DNA from: Apus apus | Taxonomy: Eukaryota; Chordata; Aves; Apodiformes; Apodidae | DNA: 64,000 bases | Direction: 5' to 3' | NCBI RefSeq assembly: GCF_020740795.1 | Contig: NC_067295.1 | Location: 2,108,501 to 2,172,500 of the forward strand | Shown here: positions 1 to 12,690 of the stretch, in pieces | How positions within the stretch are numbered: the first letter of the stretch is position 1 | Layout: each line of letters starts with the position of its first letter | Notes under the pieces: generated by a model | Told to the model about the DNA's origin: nothing | Database searches by the model: none | Seen by the model: only the letters and a program-made list of their open reading frames with translations | Program-made: the position numbers and the translations under genes

Positions 1-1324
1 TGTTCTCCTGGTGATGTTGGTTGGCACTTTCCATGGAAGGGAGAGTTTTTTCCATGTGTCCTGCACCAGAGTCATACTGCTGGAGTTGCTGTTTCATTTA
101 CTTGGTCCCACAAATCACCTGGACTCCAGAAGCAAATATTCTGCATGAACAGATCTGTGTGGCAGTCATCTGAGACACCACATGGGTGACATCGATGTCT
201 TTGCAAGATTTGGGTTTATCTGCCTCCTGGAACAGATCAGTGAGTGTGTTCTGAGCACCTTCTGCACACTGTGGAGAGTCTCTTTCCTTCTTTGGTCATC
301 TGGCAAATATTTATAATTAGAACACAATTAGTAAATAATATCTATGAGCCCTGCTGAGGCCTGGGAGCTGCTTTGCATCAAGTACATCCCTCCAACAGGA
401 ACCAATGCACACACAAGCAGACATCTGTGTTTGCCAAAATATTTAAAGCTGAGGAGCAGTGCCCAGGAGATTGGGGTTTGGTTCCTGGCCCTGCTGCTGA
501 GGCCTGAGGTTTTGGGAAGGCTCTCCCCTCCACGTCTCTTCTCCCATTCTTGATCTGCTATTTTTAGATTAAACTCTTTAAGGCAAAAAGAATGTATGAG
601 GGGAGTGCAAGTGGGCAGAGCTCTGGTTTCACAGAGGGTGGGAGGCCTCCACTGAGAGCTTACTTGCATGGATACAAAAATAGTTTATAGATGTAACTCA
701 ATAAAAAGAGTGTTTGGGGCCCTGCAAACTATCTTAGCTGGTCAAAAACTGTCCAAAACCAGGCTGTGTGAGATATTTTGATTTTTACCCTGAAACCTAG
801 GGCAGAAGAGAAACGTTATGGTAACCAGTGCCTGGCATCAGAGCTGGTGTCTCCGGATTAAACAGCTTTTCCGCCTCTTCAAACGACAGCCTCCTTTTCT
901 GAAATAATGATCACATTCAAGGAAGAAGGATGTTTCTGTTTACCCTGTTGATTTATAAAGCTTGGCTTTTGGCCATGCAGGGAGCAAGGTGGAAAAAAAA
1001 AATCTAAAAAATAAAAATCAGCTTGCACAGTGCTGAAGGTTTGCAGGAAATTCATAGGAAACTGTGTGTGGTGGAGCAGTGTGTCCAGAGGGGCTGAGCT
1101 CTTCTGCCTCCTCCCTGCTTGAGGGAGCAGGGCAGTTCCTGCCATGAGTGTGACAAGAAATTAAACAGCACTCAGTTAGAAAACGGACACATCGATGGTG
1201 AGTTGAAGGGATGTAAGTGGTCAGCTGGCAAAGCCATGGTTTTCTTTGCAGGCTTGGTGTGCTAAAGACAGTCTGGTCTGCAGGGAAGTCTTCTCCTCTT
1301 CATTGCCCTCATCAGACCCCCCTG
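1..1324. other. Unique non-coding sequence
   Basis: Short open frames on both strands have no recognisable content and no splice-site support. I see no repeat or RNA gene. Confidence 0.7.
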
Positions 1325-1632
1325 TAGTGCTGGGTCCAGTTCTGGGGTCCTCAGCACAAGAACAATGTGGAGCTGTTGAAGTGAGTCCAGAGGAGGCCAC
1401 GGAGATGCTCTGAGGGCTGGAGCAGCTCTGCTCTGGAGACAGGCTGGGAGAGCTGGGGTGTTCAGCCTGGAGAAGAGAAGACTCCAGGGAGACCTTAGAG
1501 CACCTTCCAGTGCCTGAAGGGGCTCCAGGAAAGCTGGGGAGGGGCTTGGGACAAGGGCAGGGAGGGATGGGATGAGGGGAAATGCTTTTAAGCTGAAAGA
1601 GGGGAGATTTAGATGAGATATTAGGAAGAAAT
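1325..1632 (+). mobile_element. CR1 LINE fragment (truncated at both ends)
   Basis: The stretch carries the characteristic CR1 3' region: 'tccagttctggggtcctcagcac', 'gttcagcctggagaagagaag' and 'agatttagatgagatattaggaagaaattc'-like blocks in order. The final tail with its octamer repeats is missing. Divergence is moderate. It is non-autonomous debris; the long open frame on the other strand here is just antisense CR1. Confidence 0.9.
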
Positions 1633-2166
1633 TCATTGACTGATGAAGTGCCTCTAGGTTTTTAGAAGGGTGCTGGAGGACGAGGAGCTTTGTCTCTTTG
1701 GGAGTGCATGCTGGGGATGAGCATTTACGCTGGGAAAGGACACCCAGAGGCAAACAGGTACACGAGCTGTGGCTCCAGGTCACCAGGATCAGTGACCCTG
1801 TGCTGCACTGGAGCTGTTCCAGCTGTGCTGGGATGCCAGAGCCTCTGCTCTGAAAACGTGTTTCCCTGCATGGTCCAGGCACAGTCCTGGCTCTGCTGGT
1901 GGAGAAAGGCATTGGAATCATGTCAGCCAGTGTCCACAGAAGAGCTCATCCTTTCTCTCCTTGAATGAAGGTACATCTTCTTTAGCCTTTTGCTAGCCTG
2001 CAAACGCACTACATATAGTGGCTGAAGTTATTAGAGTTGTAGCCAGTTCTTTAAACAAAAAGCCAGGTTTTATATGGATTTTTCCACCAGGCTGAACTTG
2101 GTGTTTGTTCTCCCCTCCTGCTCCAGGCTGGGGCTCTGAGCCATGACAACGTCTGCACCACGTGGC

Positions 2167-2186
2167 AGGGACACACACACACACAG
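2167..2186. repeat. (CA)n microsatellite, short
   Basis: A run of about eight CA units follows 'cagggacacac'. Confidence 0.8.
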
Positions 2187-2621
2187 ATGATTCCTATGGA
2201 AACATTAAATATTAAACCAAGTGTCCCTCCTGGCTTTCTGCTGGGGTGCCAGTTTGGACCCCAGCAGCCCCCCAGCAGCCCCAAAATGCAGCCAGGTCCC
2301 TGCAGTGTGTCCCTGGGAGCCCAGCCCATGCAGGGGGTGTGCACAGAGATATGATTAAACTTACACTAAGCTCCAAAAATGAGTGGAAAAAGTGAAGAGC
2401 AGCTCTCTGTGCTCTGCCTTGTCAGCCCAGGCAGAGCTTTTAAAAGCCTCTAATGTAGCAAAACCCCACCAATAAAATAATTCAATGCAACAAATTATCT
2501 CCATACATGTACATGGGTGAGCCTGTGGTGCTTTTAAGGGGCCACTTGCACAAAGCCAAAAACTAATGAGGGGCTAATTGGACTTTAAACAGCAACTTGT
2601 GAATGATAAGTGGGAGCTGCT

Positions 2622-2706
2622 TAAGAATAATTTACTTAAGAATAATTTACTAAATAATACTAAATAATTTACTAAAAAAATAAAAAACTAAATTTACTAA
2701 ATTTAC
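2622..2706. repeat. AT-rich imperfect tandem repeat
   Basis: The unit 'taagaataatttact' occurs twice in tandem, followed by decayed 'aaataatactaaataattta' and 'aaatttactaaatttac' units. It looks like local slippage. Confidence 0.75.
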
Positions 2707-5700
2707 ACAAGAGAGTGAGAAAACTTTTACATCTAGAGCCTGGCTCAGAGGGGAACTGAAAGGTTCTGGAGGAGAAGAAATGCTGCAAATTATAGGTAAG
2801 GAGGAGAAGTGGGTGGCTTTCCCCAGGCTGCTGGAGCCTTCCAGGGAGGCTCATGCTGAGCAATATTTGCAAAAGAGAAGTGAAACGACCTGGATAAATA
2901 CAAGTTAATCAGCCTGTCAAAGTAGCAGAATTGCTGATGATCTCTACTGAAGAGTTAATGGAGGGTAACAAGGCCAATGTCAATCAGCCAGGCCTGGTGG
3001 GAAACAGAGCTCTCAGAGCTAATTGCTATTATTTATTACAAGTTTATTTGATGCAGGTACAGAGACTTCACCAAAGCACCAGTCAACAGCTTTTAATTAA
3101 AAAATGAAAGTGATACTAATTCAGGCTGGCACGGAGAGATGGGTGAGTGTGTCTGCAGCAGCGTGTTGGGGAGGGCTGGTCCCTCCTGCCATCAGGGCTG
3201 ACAAAGTCCTGATGACCAGGAACAGGGTCAGCTTGGCCAGGAACCTGCTGAGCAGCTGATGCCCTTAACATTGACTGCAACTCAGCTGAGCCACAGCATC
3301 GATTCGTCACCAAACCTCATCCCCCACCTGTCAGGCTGCAGACACTTAAGCCCTGTTCTGAAATCCAAATTTGGAAATCCTGAAAGATTTGAAACTTGGT
3401 TTTGACTTAAACGTTTGTTAAATGGAAATGGGAGTTCACAGGGGCCATCAACAGCAGATCCATCTCCTCCTGTGTCCACCTTCCCTTTGCAGAAGCAGCA
3501 GCTGTGTTTTGCTGAACAACCTCTTAGGATGGAGAGAAGAATTCACTTGAAACGCTGGGCTTGGAGTGATTAGCACCACCTCATCAAACTTCAGGTTTGT
3601 GTTGAGAACACTGTCTGAGCCCTTTGTGGGCTTTTTTTTTGGGGGGGAACAGCCCAGCTTTGTGGCCATCCTCATAGTGTCTGATGGTGGGAAGAGTGTC
3701 TGCTCAGATCTGTGAAGTCTTGAAATTTTCCCATCATGTAACATAAAAGGTGGCTTGACTTATTCTCAAAAACTCATTTTCTTGCAAACTCTCCTCACTT
3801 AGAACAGTATCAGGCAGTGAGCCCTGCTCCTGCCCTTAGATTCTCCTAAAAATCCAATCTGGTGAGAGACTCAAATCAAAACAGCCAAACCCAGGAAGAA
3901 ACCCTTGGCACAGCACCCCTGCTCAGGGCTCAGATGGGCTCACCACACTCACTGTGTTTGTACAGAAACCAAAATGAGCTGAGAAGGAAAATATTTGTCT
4001 TGGTTGTTTTGTTTCCAGGACAAAAGTGAGTTTGGATTTTTCGATTTCACTTCCTTTCCAGTTTTTAGATTACTTGTAATTATATGGTGCTGAGCAAATA
4101 GATGGTGCTCTACCTTGTTGTAAATGGCTTGGAAGTTTGTTTTAATCCCTTGGTAGGGTTCACTTGGTGTGTCATTCATCACGTTGCTGCTCTGCATTCC
4201 AGCAACTGGGCTGGTTTAATTTGCTAGGCTGAATGAAATAGCTTTCCCATGCCTGCTTATGCAGAAGTAATGATGGGTAGAACCCTGTAGCACATCATGA
4301 TTGCTGCTTTCCAGAGAGAGATGCAGGGATGGTGTCAGAATAATCTTCAAAAGGTTCAAACTCACAAGAGTGAGATGGGCTGTGGGTAACAGAGTAAAAA
4401 TGATGGAGGGTGGTTTTCCGCCCAGATTTTTATTTTTAGCTTTTAAAATTTGTTTTCAGCTTTGTAGCTGTCACAGTAATTTTTCACTGGGGAGATAAAC
4501 ACAAGGGACAGGTCTGAGCAAGCCTTTTGTCTGGGAACACGTTGCCTGGATGGCTCAGCCCATTCCTGCAGATTATTGACACATGTCAGTCACTCCAGCC
4601 CAATCCTTACTCCAGCATTTCAGCTTTTCCTCACAGACCTTTCCACAGCACAAAAGAGCTCAGGCTGCCTTTTCTGAAGGATTTTTCACCTCCTGAGCTC
4701 CAGCAGAGTTTCCACTCCTGGCTGGCTCACAGTTCCTCAAACAATCTCCTACTAAACACTCCCCAGCTCTCCCTGCTCCAGCTTAACACCGATTTTCTGT
4801 ACCGTGGCCAACAGAGCTGAAGCTGTCAGTAAATTTTGTCTCCCTGACAGTGGCTGCAGAAGCAATGAGGAAGAGCTGGCTGAAATATCTGTCCCCTCTG
4901 ATCCTCTGAGAATTATTGTCTATTTCTTAAATTGAGGGTGTTTTATGAAGTCATGGGTTGCTCTGAACATTTGAAGGATACCCAACCTGAGAGATTTCCA
5001 AGGGCAAGGACCTGTGATTAAAAAATGTGAGCAAAGATTACTCATATTTGTGTTCTTGCCTGGATCAAATGAGCAATTGCAGCAAAATGCATCAGTGCTG
5101 AGCCTTGTGAAATCAAAATCCTGTCTCTCTGCTTCCACACTTCAGTCTTTGCCACGGACCAAAGGCAGATGCAGACAAAGCTGTCCAGAGGCCTGGCCAG
5201 GGAGCAAAGTCTACAGCTGCTCTTCGTGATGCTCATCATTTGTCTGGGTTCCTGTCTCAGGATGGCCAAAGCTGATAGAGCAGAGAAGAGAAAGGATCTG
5301 CCAGGGACTTAATGTGGAGCAGAGACCCAGCCAGAGCAGATCTGCCTGGCCATGAACAGCAACTGCCAACAGGCAGATGTTTGTCTGGTCTTAAATGACA
5401 TTGCCTGCATGCCTGGAAAAGATGTTGTCTCATGAACAGCAGTGCCCTGGGGCTGGGCAGCTCTGCATATTCAGGTCCCACCGCAAGGCACTCGGGTGTT
5501 ATGCAAAACCACTGGGAAATGGGCTGTGGGTAGGAAGTCTCTAGGGCAGCCTGGGAGGGTGTCCTGATCTTCTGCATGGGAAGATCTTGGTGAAAATAGA
5601 GGGGGTGATGCATCCTTTGTGTTCTGCACTGCACAGGAGAAAACCTGGGGAAGCATCGTTTTCCTGGCTGGAAAAAAGAAATAAATTACATTTTGGATGT

Positions 5701-7590
5701 TGATGAGTTTCAGCAAGAGCCCAAATTCTCCACAAAAAGCAGATATTTACCATGAATATGCAGAAGATCCAGGCTGTAAAGCAGCATTTCTCCCACCCCA
5801 GTTCTGCCTTCCTTTCCTGGACAGGATCTCAGAGACCTGGCTGAGTAACCCCCCAAGGAGATGCCAAGAACTGAATGCTCACTGCAGCTTAAAACCCAGC
5901 CAGAGCCCAGCCCAGAGCTGTGCTGCCAGGGGGCTGATCCAGAGGATCCTGCACATCTCCTCAGCTCCCACCCAACCCACAGAGAAGGGCTCCAGACTTG
6001 CAGGGTTAACCTCTCCAGGAGGTAAATCTCCAGAAGATCCACCTAGATCAGTGTCAGACTCCCAATAAGGGTGGACCCAAAACTTCATCCCATGGTTTTT
6101 ATGGAGGCAGATGATGGAGCAGTGTGGGTGCAGCTGACTTGCACAAATGCCTGGAGAAGCAGGAGAGCTTTCTCCAACCCCAAGCTGCCCTGAGGTTCCT
6201 CCTCACCAGCCAGCAGGACTCAGCTCTCCATGCTGCTTTCTAAGAGCGGCCGTTTCTGCCGATTGAACAGGCAGAAAAACATCACTGAACATTCTAGGGG
6301 AAGGAGGGGGACAGCGAGTGTGACTCACCCATGGACTAACCTGAAACATTCTGCTTTATAATTTAATGTGATGGAAAGCCCCGATTAGCTCTAATTAGGG
6401 CAGCCTCATTGCCTTGCCCAGAGCAGAGCTGCTGTCAGGTCCGTTTTCTTACCTTTCCACAACACAGGCACGCTGCAGTTCAGCAGACTGGTGCTCCTGG
6501 CAACAAGTACTCCCCCCACAACACCCATGGATGGGCACTGAGGATTTATTATCAATACTCTGTGGTGGGGCCCTGAGGCACCCCCAGCATCAGGTGCCTC
6601 AGGGCAAGGATTTATTCAGGGTGAAAATTCAGAGCATAGGGAGTGCAGAGGTGGGACGTGCCTGGGGTGACACAGGCCCCTGGGATAGATCCACCTTCCT
6701 CTGACTTGCAGGTAGTGCTGGACCTGTCAGAGCACAGAGCCAGTTGCCTCCAGGCTTTGCAAACCCAGTGTCACCAGCTGCTGCGTGTCCTGAGGAGGCT
6801 CAGTGACATTTCTGAGCTGCTTCTCAGAAAACCACTCAGAAAAAGATGAAACCCAGAAGTTACTGTAAGAGCCTATCTCATCATTTTTTGTCTCAGTCAA
6901 AATGAGCATCACTGGGCTTCCTGCAAAGAGCTTTAAGGCTCCTTTGACATCTTTTCTTATGCTGACCTCCTTGCAAAATAGTTCCTGTGCAGGAAAGGAG
7001 TGTAGCTTGTCCCTCTGGTGTGGGATGAGCCCACGTTTCCCTCCTCCCTCCTGTGGTGGCAACAGGGGCTGCTCAGCTCTGCCCCAGCACAACCCTGAGC
7101 AAAACAAACCCTTCTCAACTGCAGTGCCCTGTGCTCAAAGAGCAGAGAAGCTCTTTTCTTGCAATCAAATGGCACTTCTCTGCTGCCCAAGAGAATCCCG
7201 AGGCTTGCCTCATCAGTGCAGCCAGGTTTTTCCTGGGGCTGGGACAGGGTTTTATGACAGCTGTGTCATGCAGAGCACTGACTCAAGACTTGTGCCATTT
7301 TGGGTCACGTTATTAACTGAAAAAAAAATCTGTTACAATGGGTGGCTTCACATCAGCAGGGAATTTGAATCTTTCCCTGAATTCAATCACCTTCAGGGTT
7401 TAATGCAGCTCTTGGTCTGAGGGTGTGGAAGCCTCTGACAATGCTCAGTGTCTGTGGGCTTGGCCAGGAGCTGGATTCCAGCCCATGGTGCTTCTTATGG
7501 TGAAAGGAATTAAACATAATGCAATTAAACATGAAGAAAAGCTGTGATTCAAAGATGATGCTTTATGTGGATTTCAAACTTAATAAAATG

Positions 7591-7722
7591 ATAGAATCAT
7601 CAAATCCTAGAATGGCTTGGGTGGGAAGGCATCCTTGAAGATCATCTAGTCCAACCCTCTTGCTATCAGTAGGGACATCTTCAACTAGAGCAGGTTGCTC
7701 AGACCTTGGATGTTTCCAGGGA
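7591..7722 (-). mobile_element. CR1 LINE 3' end
   Basis: It starts with the reversed tail 'atagaatcat', then 'gaagatcatctagtccaaccctct' and 'caggttgctcagaccttgga'-like CR1 blocks. It is a short 5'-truncated copy. Confidence 0.88.
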
Positions 7723-10700
7723 TAAATATTGGTGCATAGAAGGAAACTGTTTAATTTCAAAACAATAAAATGTGTGTATTCCATGCTGGGAGGGTCAGAA
7801 GAGGACATTTCGACACAAGGTGGTCTTCTTGTCTCCTTCCCAAAGCAATACCAGGACTTGGGGAAAGGGTCCAAGGAGGAGCTCAGGGCTGACCAAGGTG
7901 TTGGGCTCCTGACAGGTAAAGCACCTGGAAAAAGTGGCTTCTTCCTGGCTCAAACCAGGACAGCACCCACCACCCAGCTGCAGGGAGCAGTGAACAGCAG
8001 AGGGATAATGAGCTGAGCCCCAGCAGTTGCAAGTCACTGGGGTTAATGGCTTATTGATGGGATTACAGCTTCCCTCTCCATCATTACCATGTGAGATCTG
8101 GCTTTAGATTTTCCCTAATTTGTTTGTTCTTAACTGTTCAATATATCTTTCCTGCAAACGTGCTCCAATCTCTGGGCTGTTCACAAACATGTTTGCCCAA
8201 CTTGTTCCTGTTCACTTAATGAATCCCAGCTTTTCATTAGTGTGCCCATCATGGGATATTACTTCTGTTTCCTGAATGGATGCCATAAAATAGATACATC
8301 AAATAAAGAGTAAATTAAACAAAAAATGGAGGAGGGAGGGGGAAAAAAAAAATAAATTTGGTCAATATTTTCAGGAAGGAGAATTGAAAACCAGGTGGAC
8401 TTTACACTGAAGAGGGAAGGCAGAGCTGCAAAGCAGCAGCTGGCTTATCCTGCATCATCCAGGTCCAAAGCCCCAACCCTCAGTCAGGATGAGTCAAAAA
8501 CATGGCAAAGCAGCAAAGTGTCAGGGTTTGCACCTTCAGTAAGAGCTAAACCTGCTCTGTAGGGCTGATTCCCCCTGGGGTGTCATCCTCACTGTGTCAG
8601 CCTCAGTCACTTGAATCTCCAGCAGAGCAGAACAGAAACAGATTTCCCATTTCCCCGAGGAGCTTGCAGGATTTCCCAGTGGTTTTCCAGCCCAAACCTG
8701 TGAGAGGATGGAAAACCTCCATTTTTTCTGTGAACTGGAATCAATGAACTTCTGAATTTTGGCTCAGCTGACCAGCTGTATTGATTTTAATTTTATGTAT
8801 ATTTTCCTAGAAAATTACTTCCATTTTACAATGGAAATGAGTTCAGTTGAAAAAAATAATGAAACAAGGTGCCTCTTTTCCCAGCCACAGTTCTGGCTGC
8901 TTTAATGGGTCAGTTACATTGTCTGCCTTGGGATTTTTTCCAAATGGGATGTTGCTAGACACAGATTGTGACTCCTGTTTAGCTATCTAGGTTGGAAGAT
9001 TTAATTTTACAATCAATAGTTGGGGTTTCCTTAATTACATAAATCTATTCCAATTCCTGAAGGCACGTGGTAGATGAAGGACTCATCCCACCTCAGTGGA
9101 GCCACCCATACCCCAGCAACCTGTGTCCCAGCTGGGATAACTGGGGCTGCAGACTGGGGAGCATTCCAGCAGGAGCTGTCACGTTTTGTCACGCTGACAG
9201 GAATGTGACTGGGATGTACTTTCTGTTCCCCCCGTGCACCTTGTAATTGAATCAGATAAACACCTGGAAGGTGCAGTCACATTCAGGGGGTGTTAGGCTG
9301 TATAATTACAGCAAATCTCTCAGCTCCTCTGAGCTTCCTGGCAGTGACTTATTTCTGTTTTTCTAAGTGCTGCTGTTTATGATGGAGGAGTTCACAGAGC
9401 AAGAAACAGGATAAAAAGCCAGGCTGAAGAATTTGATTACTGTAAAATCTATTTATTTCCCATGTACCAGTTATTCCTATTACAGGACATTTTAGAAATA
9501 ATTCTGCATTCTTCAAGTAGTTTAAAGAAGAATAGTTTTCCAAGGAGAAAAAAAAAAAGCTTTTCTCAAATCTATTTTATCTGTTTCTCAGACAAAGTGT
9601 GAAATTAGGAGCTTGTCCTCCAACCAAAGACAGGTCTTTCCCTTCACTTTAGAGGGTTATAAATCAAAGTGGATGTGAATGGCTGAGCAGCACCCTGGAA
9701 ATGGATGGTGCACGGAGGAGGGGTGGGATGGAGATGTGCAAGAAACACATGGATGTCATCCAGCAGAAGGGCTGGTGGTGGAGATGCCACCTGATACCTT
9801 AAGACTTCACTCGAGACATTTCTGGATCAAGATTCTTGTGGAAGCCCCCTGTGGTTATTGTGGAAGCCCCCTCCCTGGAGGTGGTCCTTTCCAACCTTCA
9901 CCATTCTAAGGTGACTCTATGATTCCATGATTATTTTTCCAAACCTGGTCTCTTGTTGTGATTTCTGCACAATGACCAGAAACCTCAAAAAGTGGGGCAA
10001 AGGGGGACAAAATGGATAAAGACTCTTCTTTTACTGTGAAAAGGGAGAATATGAGGTTAAACCCCTTATTCTGGGAGGTGACAATAGCATCTTCTGATGC
10101 TCCACCTGGATCCAAAACACACCAGTTGTCCCCACCCTTAGAAAAAACTGAGAAATGAATATTCAGGCTTCCTCCTACTTCCCAGCCAGGTGCAGGAGGC
10201 TGATGCAGAGACCTCTCAGGATGTGCTACTGTGGGCAGGAGCCCCTGGGCTCTCCCCAGGGTTTCTGTGCAGCCTATCCTGAGCTACCTGCTCAAGGAGT
10301 TGGAAGATGCTGATCTTAAGTACCAGGAAAAAAAAACTCTTGGGCTTTTCCATCCCTGTTTCTGCATCATAAGCCTTACTGAGGGCACTGCTCAGGTATT
10401 TCCCACAGGTCTTGGGACTGTGCTCCTCTGTCTGCTGCCAGGGAGTAATATTGACTGTATCTGAGGGATCTGAGCACAAAATCCCTGATAGCTCAGCCAG
10501 ATCTGTTGGAATCCTACTGCTCACAAGCTTTAGTGATGCTTCCCAGCAAAAATTGTTCCATTTCAGTTACATCCTTCCTTTCTGAACACAAAACTCTTGC
10601 CAGTTACTGTTGAATCGATGAGGGGTTTTTTGGTCTGAATTCCCAAAATTAGTCCTCAAAAGGAGTCACCGTTTCAACATGTTAAACCCTCATCACTGCA

Positions 10701-12619
10701 CATGGACTGAAATTTCCCTGGTTTTTTTGTTCTTTTTTATTCTCTGCTCTATTGTTCTTTATATTAGACCGACCCTTTTGCTCAGCCTATTCAATGTGCT
10801 TGTTTTTCAGCAGCTGCCTGGAAAATTTCACAAAGAAAACCTGCCTCAGTTTGACAAAAAACCTTTCTGTGGACCACTTGAGAAAGAAATTAGAAGTAAA
10901 ATAATAAAGAGGTGGCAATGAATCAAACATAAAAAAGATCTTCCTGCTAAACAGTTCATAGATGCATTTTAGAAAGTGACAAATCTGGTGGCCTTTGATC
11001 TAATAATTTATCTAATGGAATGGATTATTTGTTTATATATTCAGCTCACTGCTGCAGCAGAGTTCATTCCAGCTGCTTGCCAAGGAAAAAGGCTACAATT
11101 ACTTTTCTGTTGCTGCCAAGTGTCTTCTTCTGTATGGCCCTGTTTGGTCAGGTCAGAATAATTACTATTACCTGGCAGGGCTGGGTGGGTAACACTGGTG
11201 GGGTTTCAGAGCCTCTCACAGGTTCTTGCAGGGTGAGGTGTAATTGCTCAGACTCCTGAGGTTTGCTCCTCAAAAGTGCAGGTCCCATCACAGAACCTGA
11301 TGTGTTCCCCATGGTGGTGAGCACCCATGGGTTTCACTGACACAACACTGGGTCAGGGATCACAGGGATAAGCCTCCAAGCAACCACTTCAGATTCAAAC
11401 CAGCTAGCACCATGGCAATTAAAAGCAACTTAGTCAAATCCTTTCCCTCTGGGTGCCTGGTTTTGCTCTTTTTGGAAACCAGAGGCTGAAGAAGGGCTCA
11501 AGCACCACTCCTGAGGCAGGGCACAGGGCTCCTGTGCTGCAAACAGCTCATGCTCTGGATGAAAACAAAGCAGGAAGGAAAAGCAACCAGCTGGCAAGAC
11601 TGGTCTGTGGCTCCTAAACTGCTGATTAGCAGAAGCTCCAGTCCTTTAACTCTCAGCCCAAAGCTGCTCACCCCTGAGGCTGTGCAGGGCTTCCAGCCCA
11701 TGGCAAATTTGTCATTACATTTCCTGTTTGACTTTTTTATTATTCCAGCTCAAAACTTCTCTCTTTTGCTGAACAAGTCTAAAATGATTCTTATATCTGA
11801 AAAATGGTGTCAGTCTTCCTGGGAATTAAATATTTAAACTCTCAGACAAATGGGCCTTGCTTATTTCTGTTAAGGTTTGTGGTCTCAAATGTCACAGTAA
11901 GTTAAATGTACCTTGAAAAATAATCTCATTTCTGGCTACTTTACTTTTCATTCCATTTTCTCTCCATATAAATTACCCACACTAATTCAATCAGAGGGTT
12001 TGACACTGCAGCTCCCTGGGTGGACAGCTGGAAAAGCAACTGTCACCTTCGATAGGGACAGAATGAAAATGGCTTGGTGAGAAAAGCTGAAAGGGATGAA
12101 CACCTCCCTTTGGGTCACTCACACACCCCTTGATGCTCCTCAGGCTTCCTCACATCATGGCTATGTTGTTATGAGCACCTCCTGTGCTGGGGAGTTAATC
12201 TCTCACCACTTGGACTTGCAGAAATGTTAGCACATTATGGTGTTCCAGAAGCCAGGACAGTTAGAGACATGCTCCTTGGGTTTCACTTGGATCATTTAAT
12301 GGGGGAAAAAGAAGGGCAGGGGTTGGGAAGGGCAGGGCTTGTGCCCCCAGCAGCAGCTCTGCGGGGTTTCCCAGCTGCAGGATGGCAAGGGCTGGCTGTG
12401 GCTGCTGGGAACTTGCAGCCTGGGGCTGGGGGACACCTCCCAGTGAGAAAGTCACTGTCATCACTGGCACAAGCTGTGGTTCATGGCCCTGAAGGGGCTA
12501 AAGAGGTCCTGGCAAAGCCTGAGAGCCTGTGTGAGATTGGATTTCTCAATCATTTCATGCAGCATGGTTGGAAAGTCTCTAGTTCAGTGAAAACTGGCAT
12601 GTGGCTGGAATGGAATGGG
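7723..12619. other. Non-coding sequence with one CR1 remnant
   Basis: Only the CR1 tail at 9.9 kb and short A runs (8341-8352, 9548-9558) are recognisable. Open frames are short and overlap on both strands. Confidence 0.65.
9871..9935 (+). mobile_element. CR1 LINE tail remnant
   Basis: 'ctccctggaggtggtccttt', 'ccaacc' and 'ctatgattccatgatt' match the last bases of CR1. It is very short and diverged; the upstream boundary is uncertain. Confidence 0.65.
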
Positions 12620-12690
12620 CTAGAATAGAATATTTCAGCTGTAAGGGCCCTACAACCACAGTCTAGTCCCCCTGTCTGACCACTTCAGAG
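12620..12690 (-). mobile_element. Probable CR1 remnant
   Basis: 'tagaatagaatatttcagct', a purine-rich block and 'tctagtccccctgtctgac' resemble a decayed reversed CR1 end. The match is weak. Confidence 0.45.

Larger units (their letters stand above)
1633..7590. other. Unique non-coding sequence
   Basis: Apart from the CA and AT-rich repeats noted separately, I see nothing I can name. A cluster of homeodomain-type sites (CGATTAG, CTAATTAG) lies at about 6380-6400. Confidence 0.65.

Noticed and set aside
1262..1921. 219-codon minus-strand open frame
   Set aside because: It runs antisense through a CR1 fragment; the residues reflect reversed CR1 sequence, not a gene.
12224..12628. 134-codon plus-strand open frame
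   Set aside because: Gly/Ala/Leu-rich with no known motif and no splice-site support.
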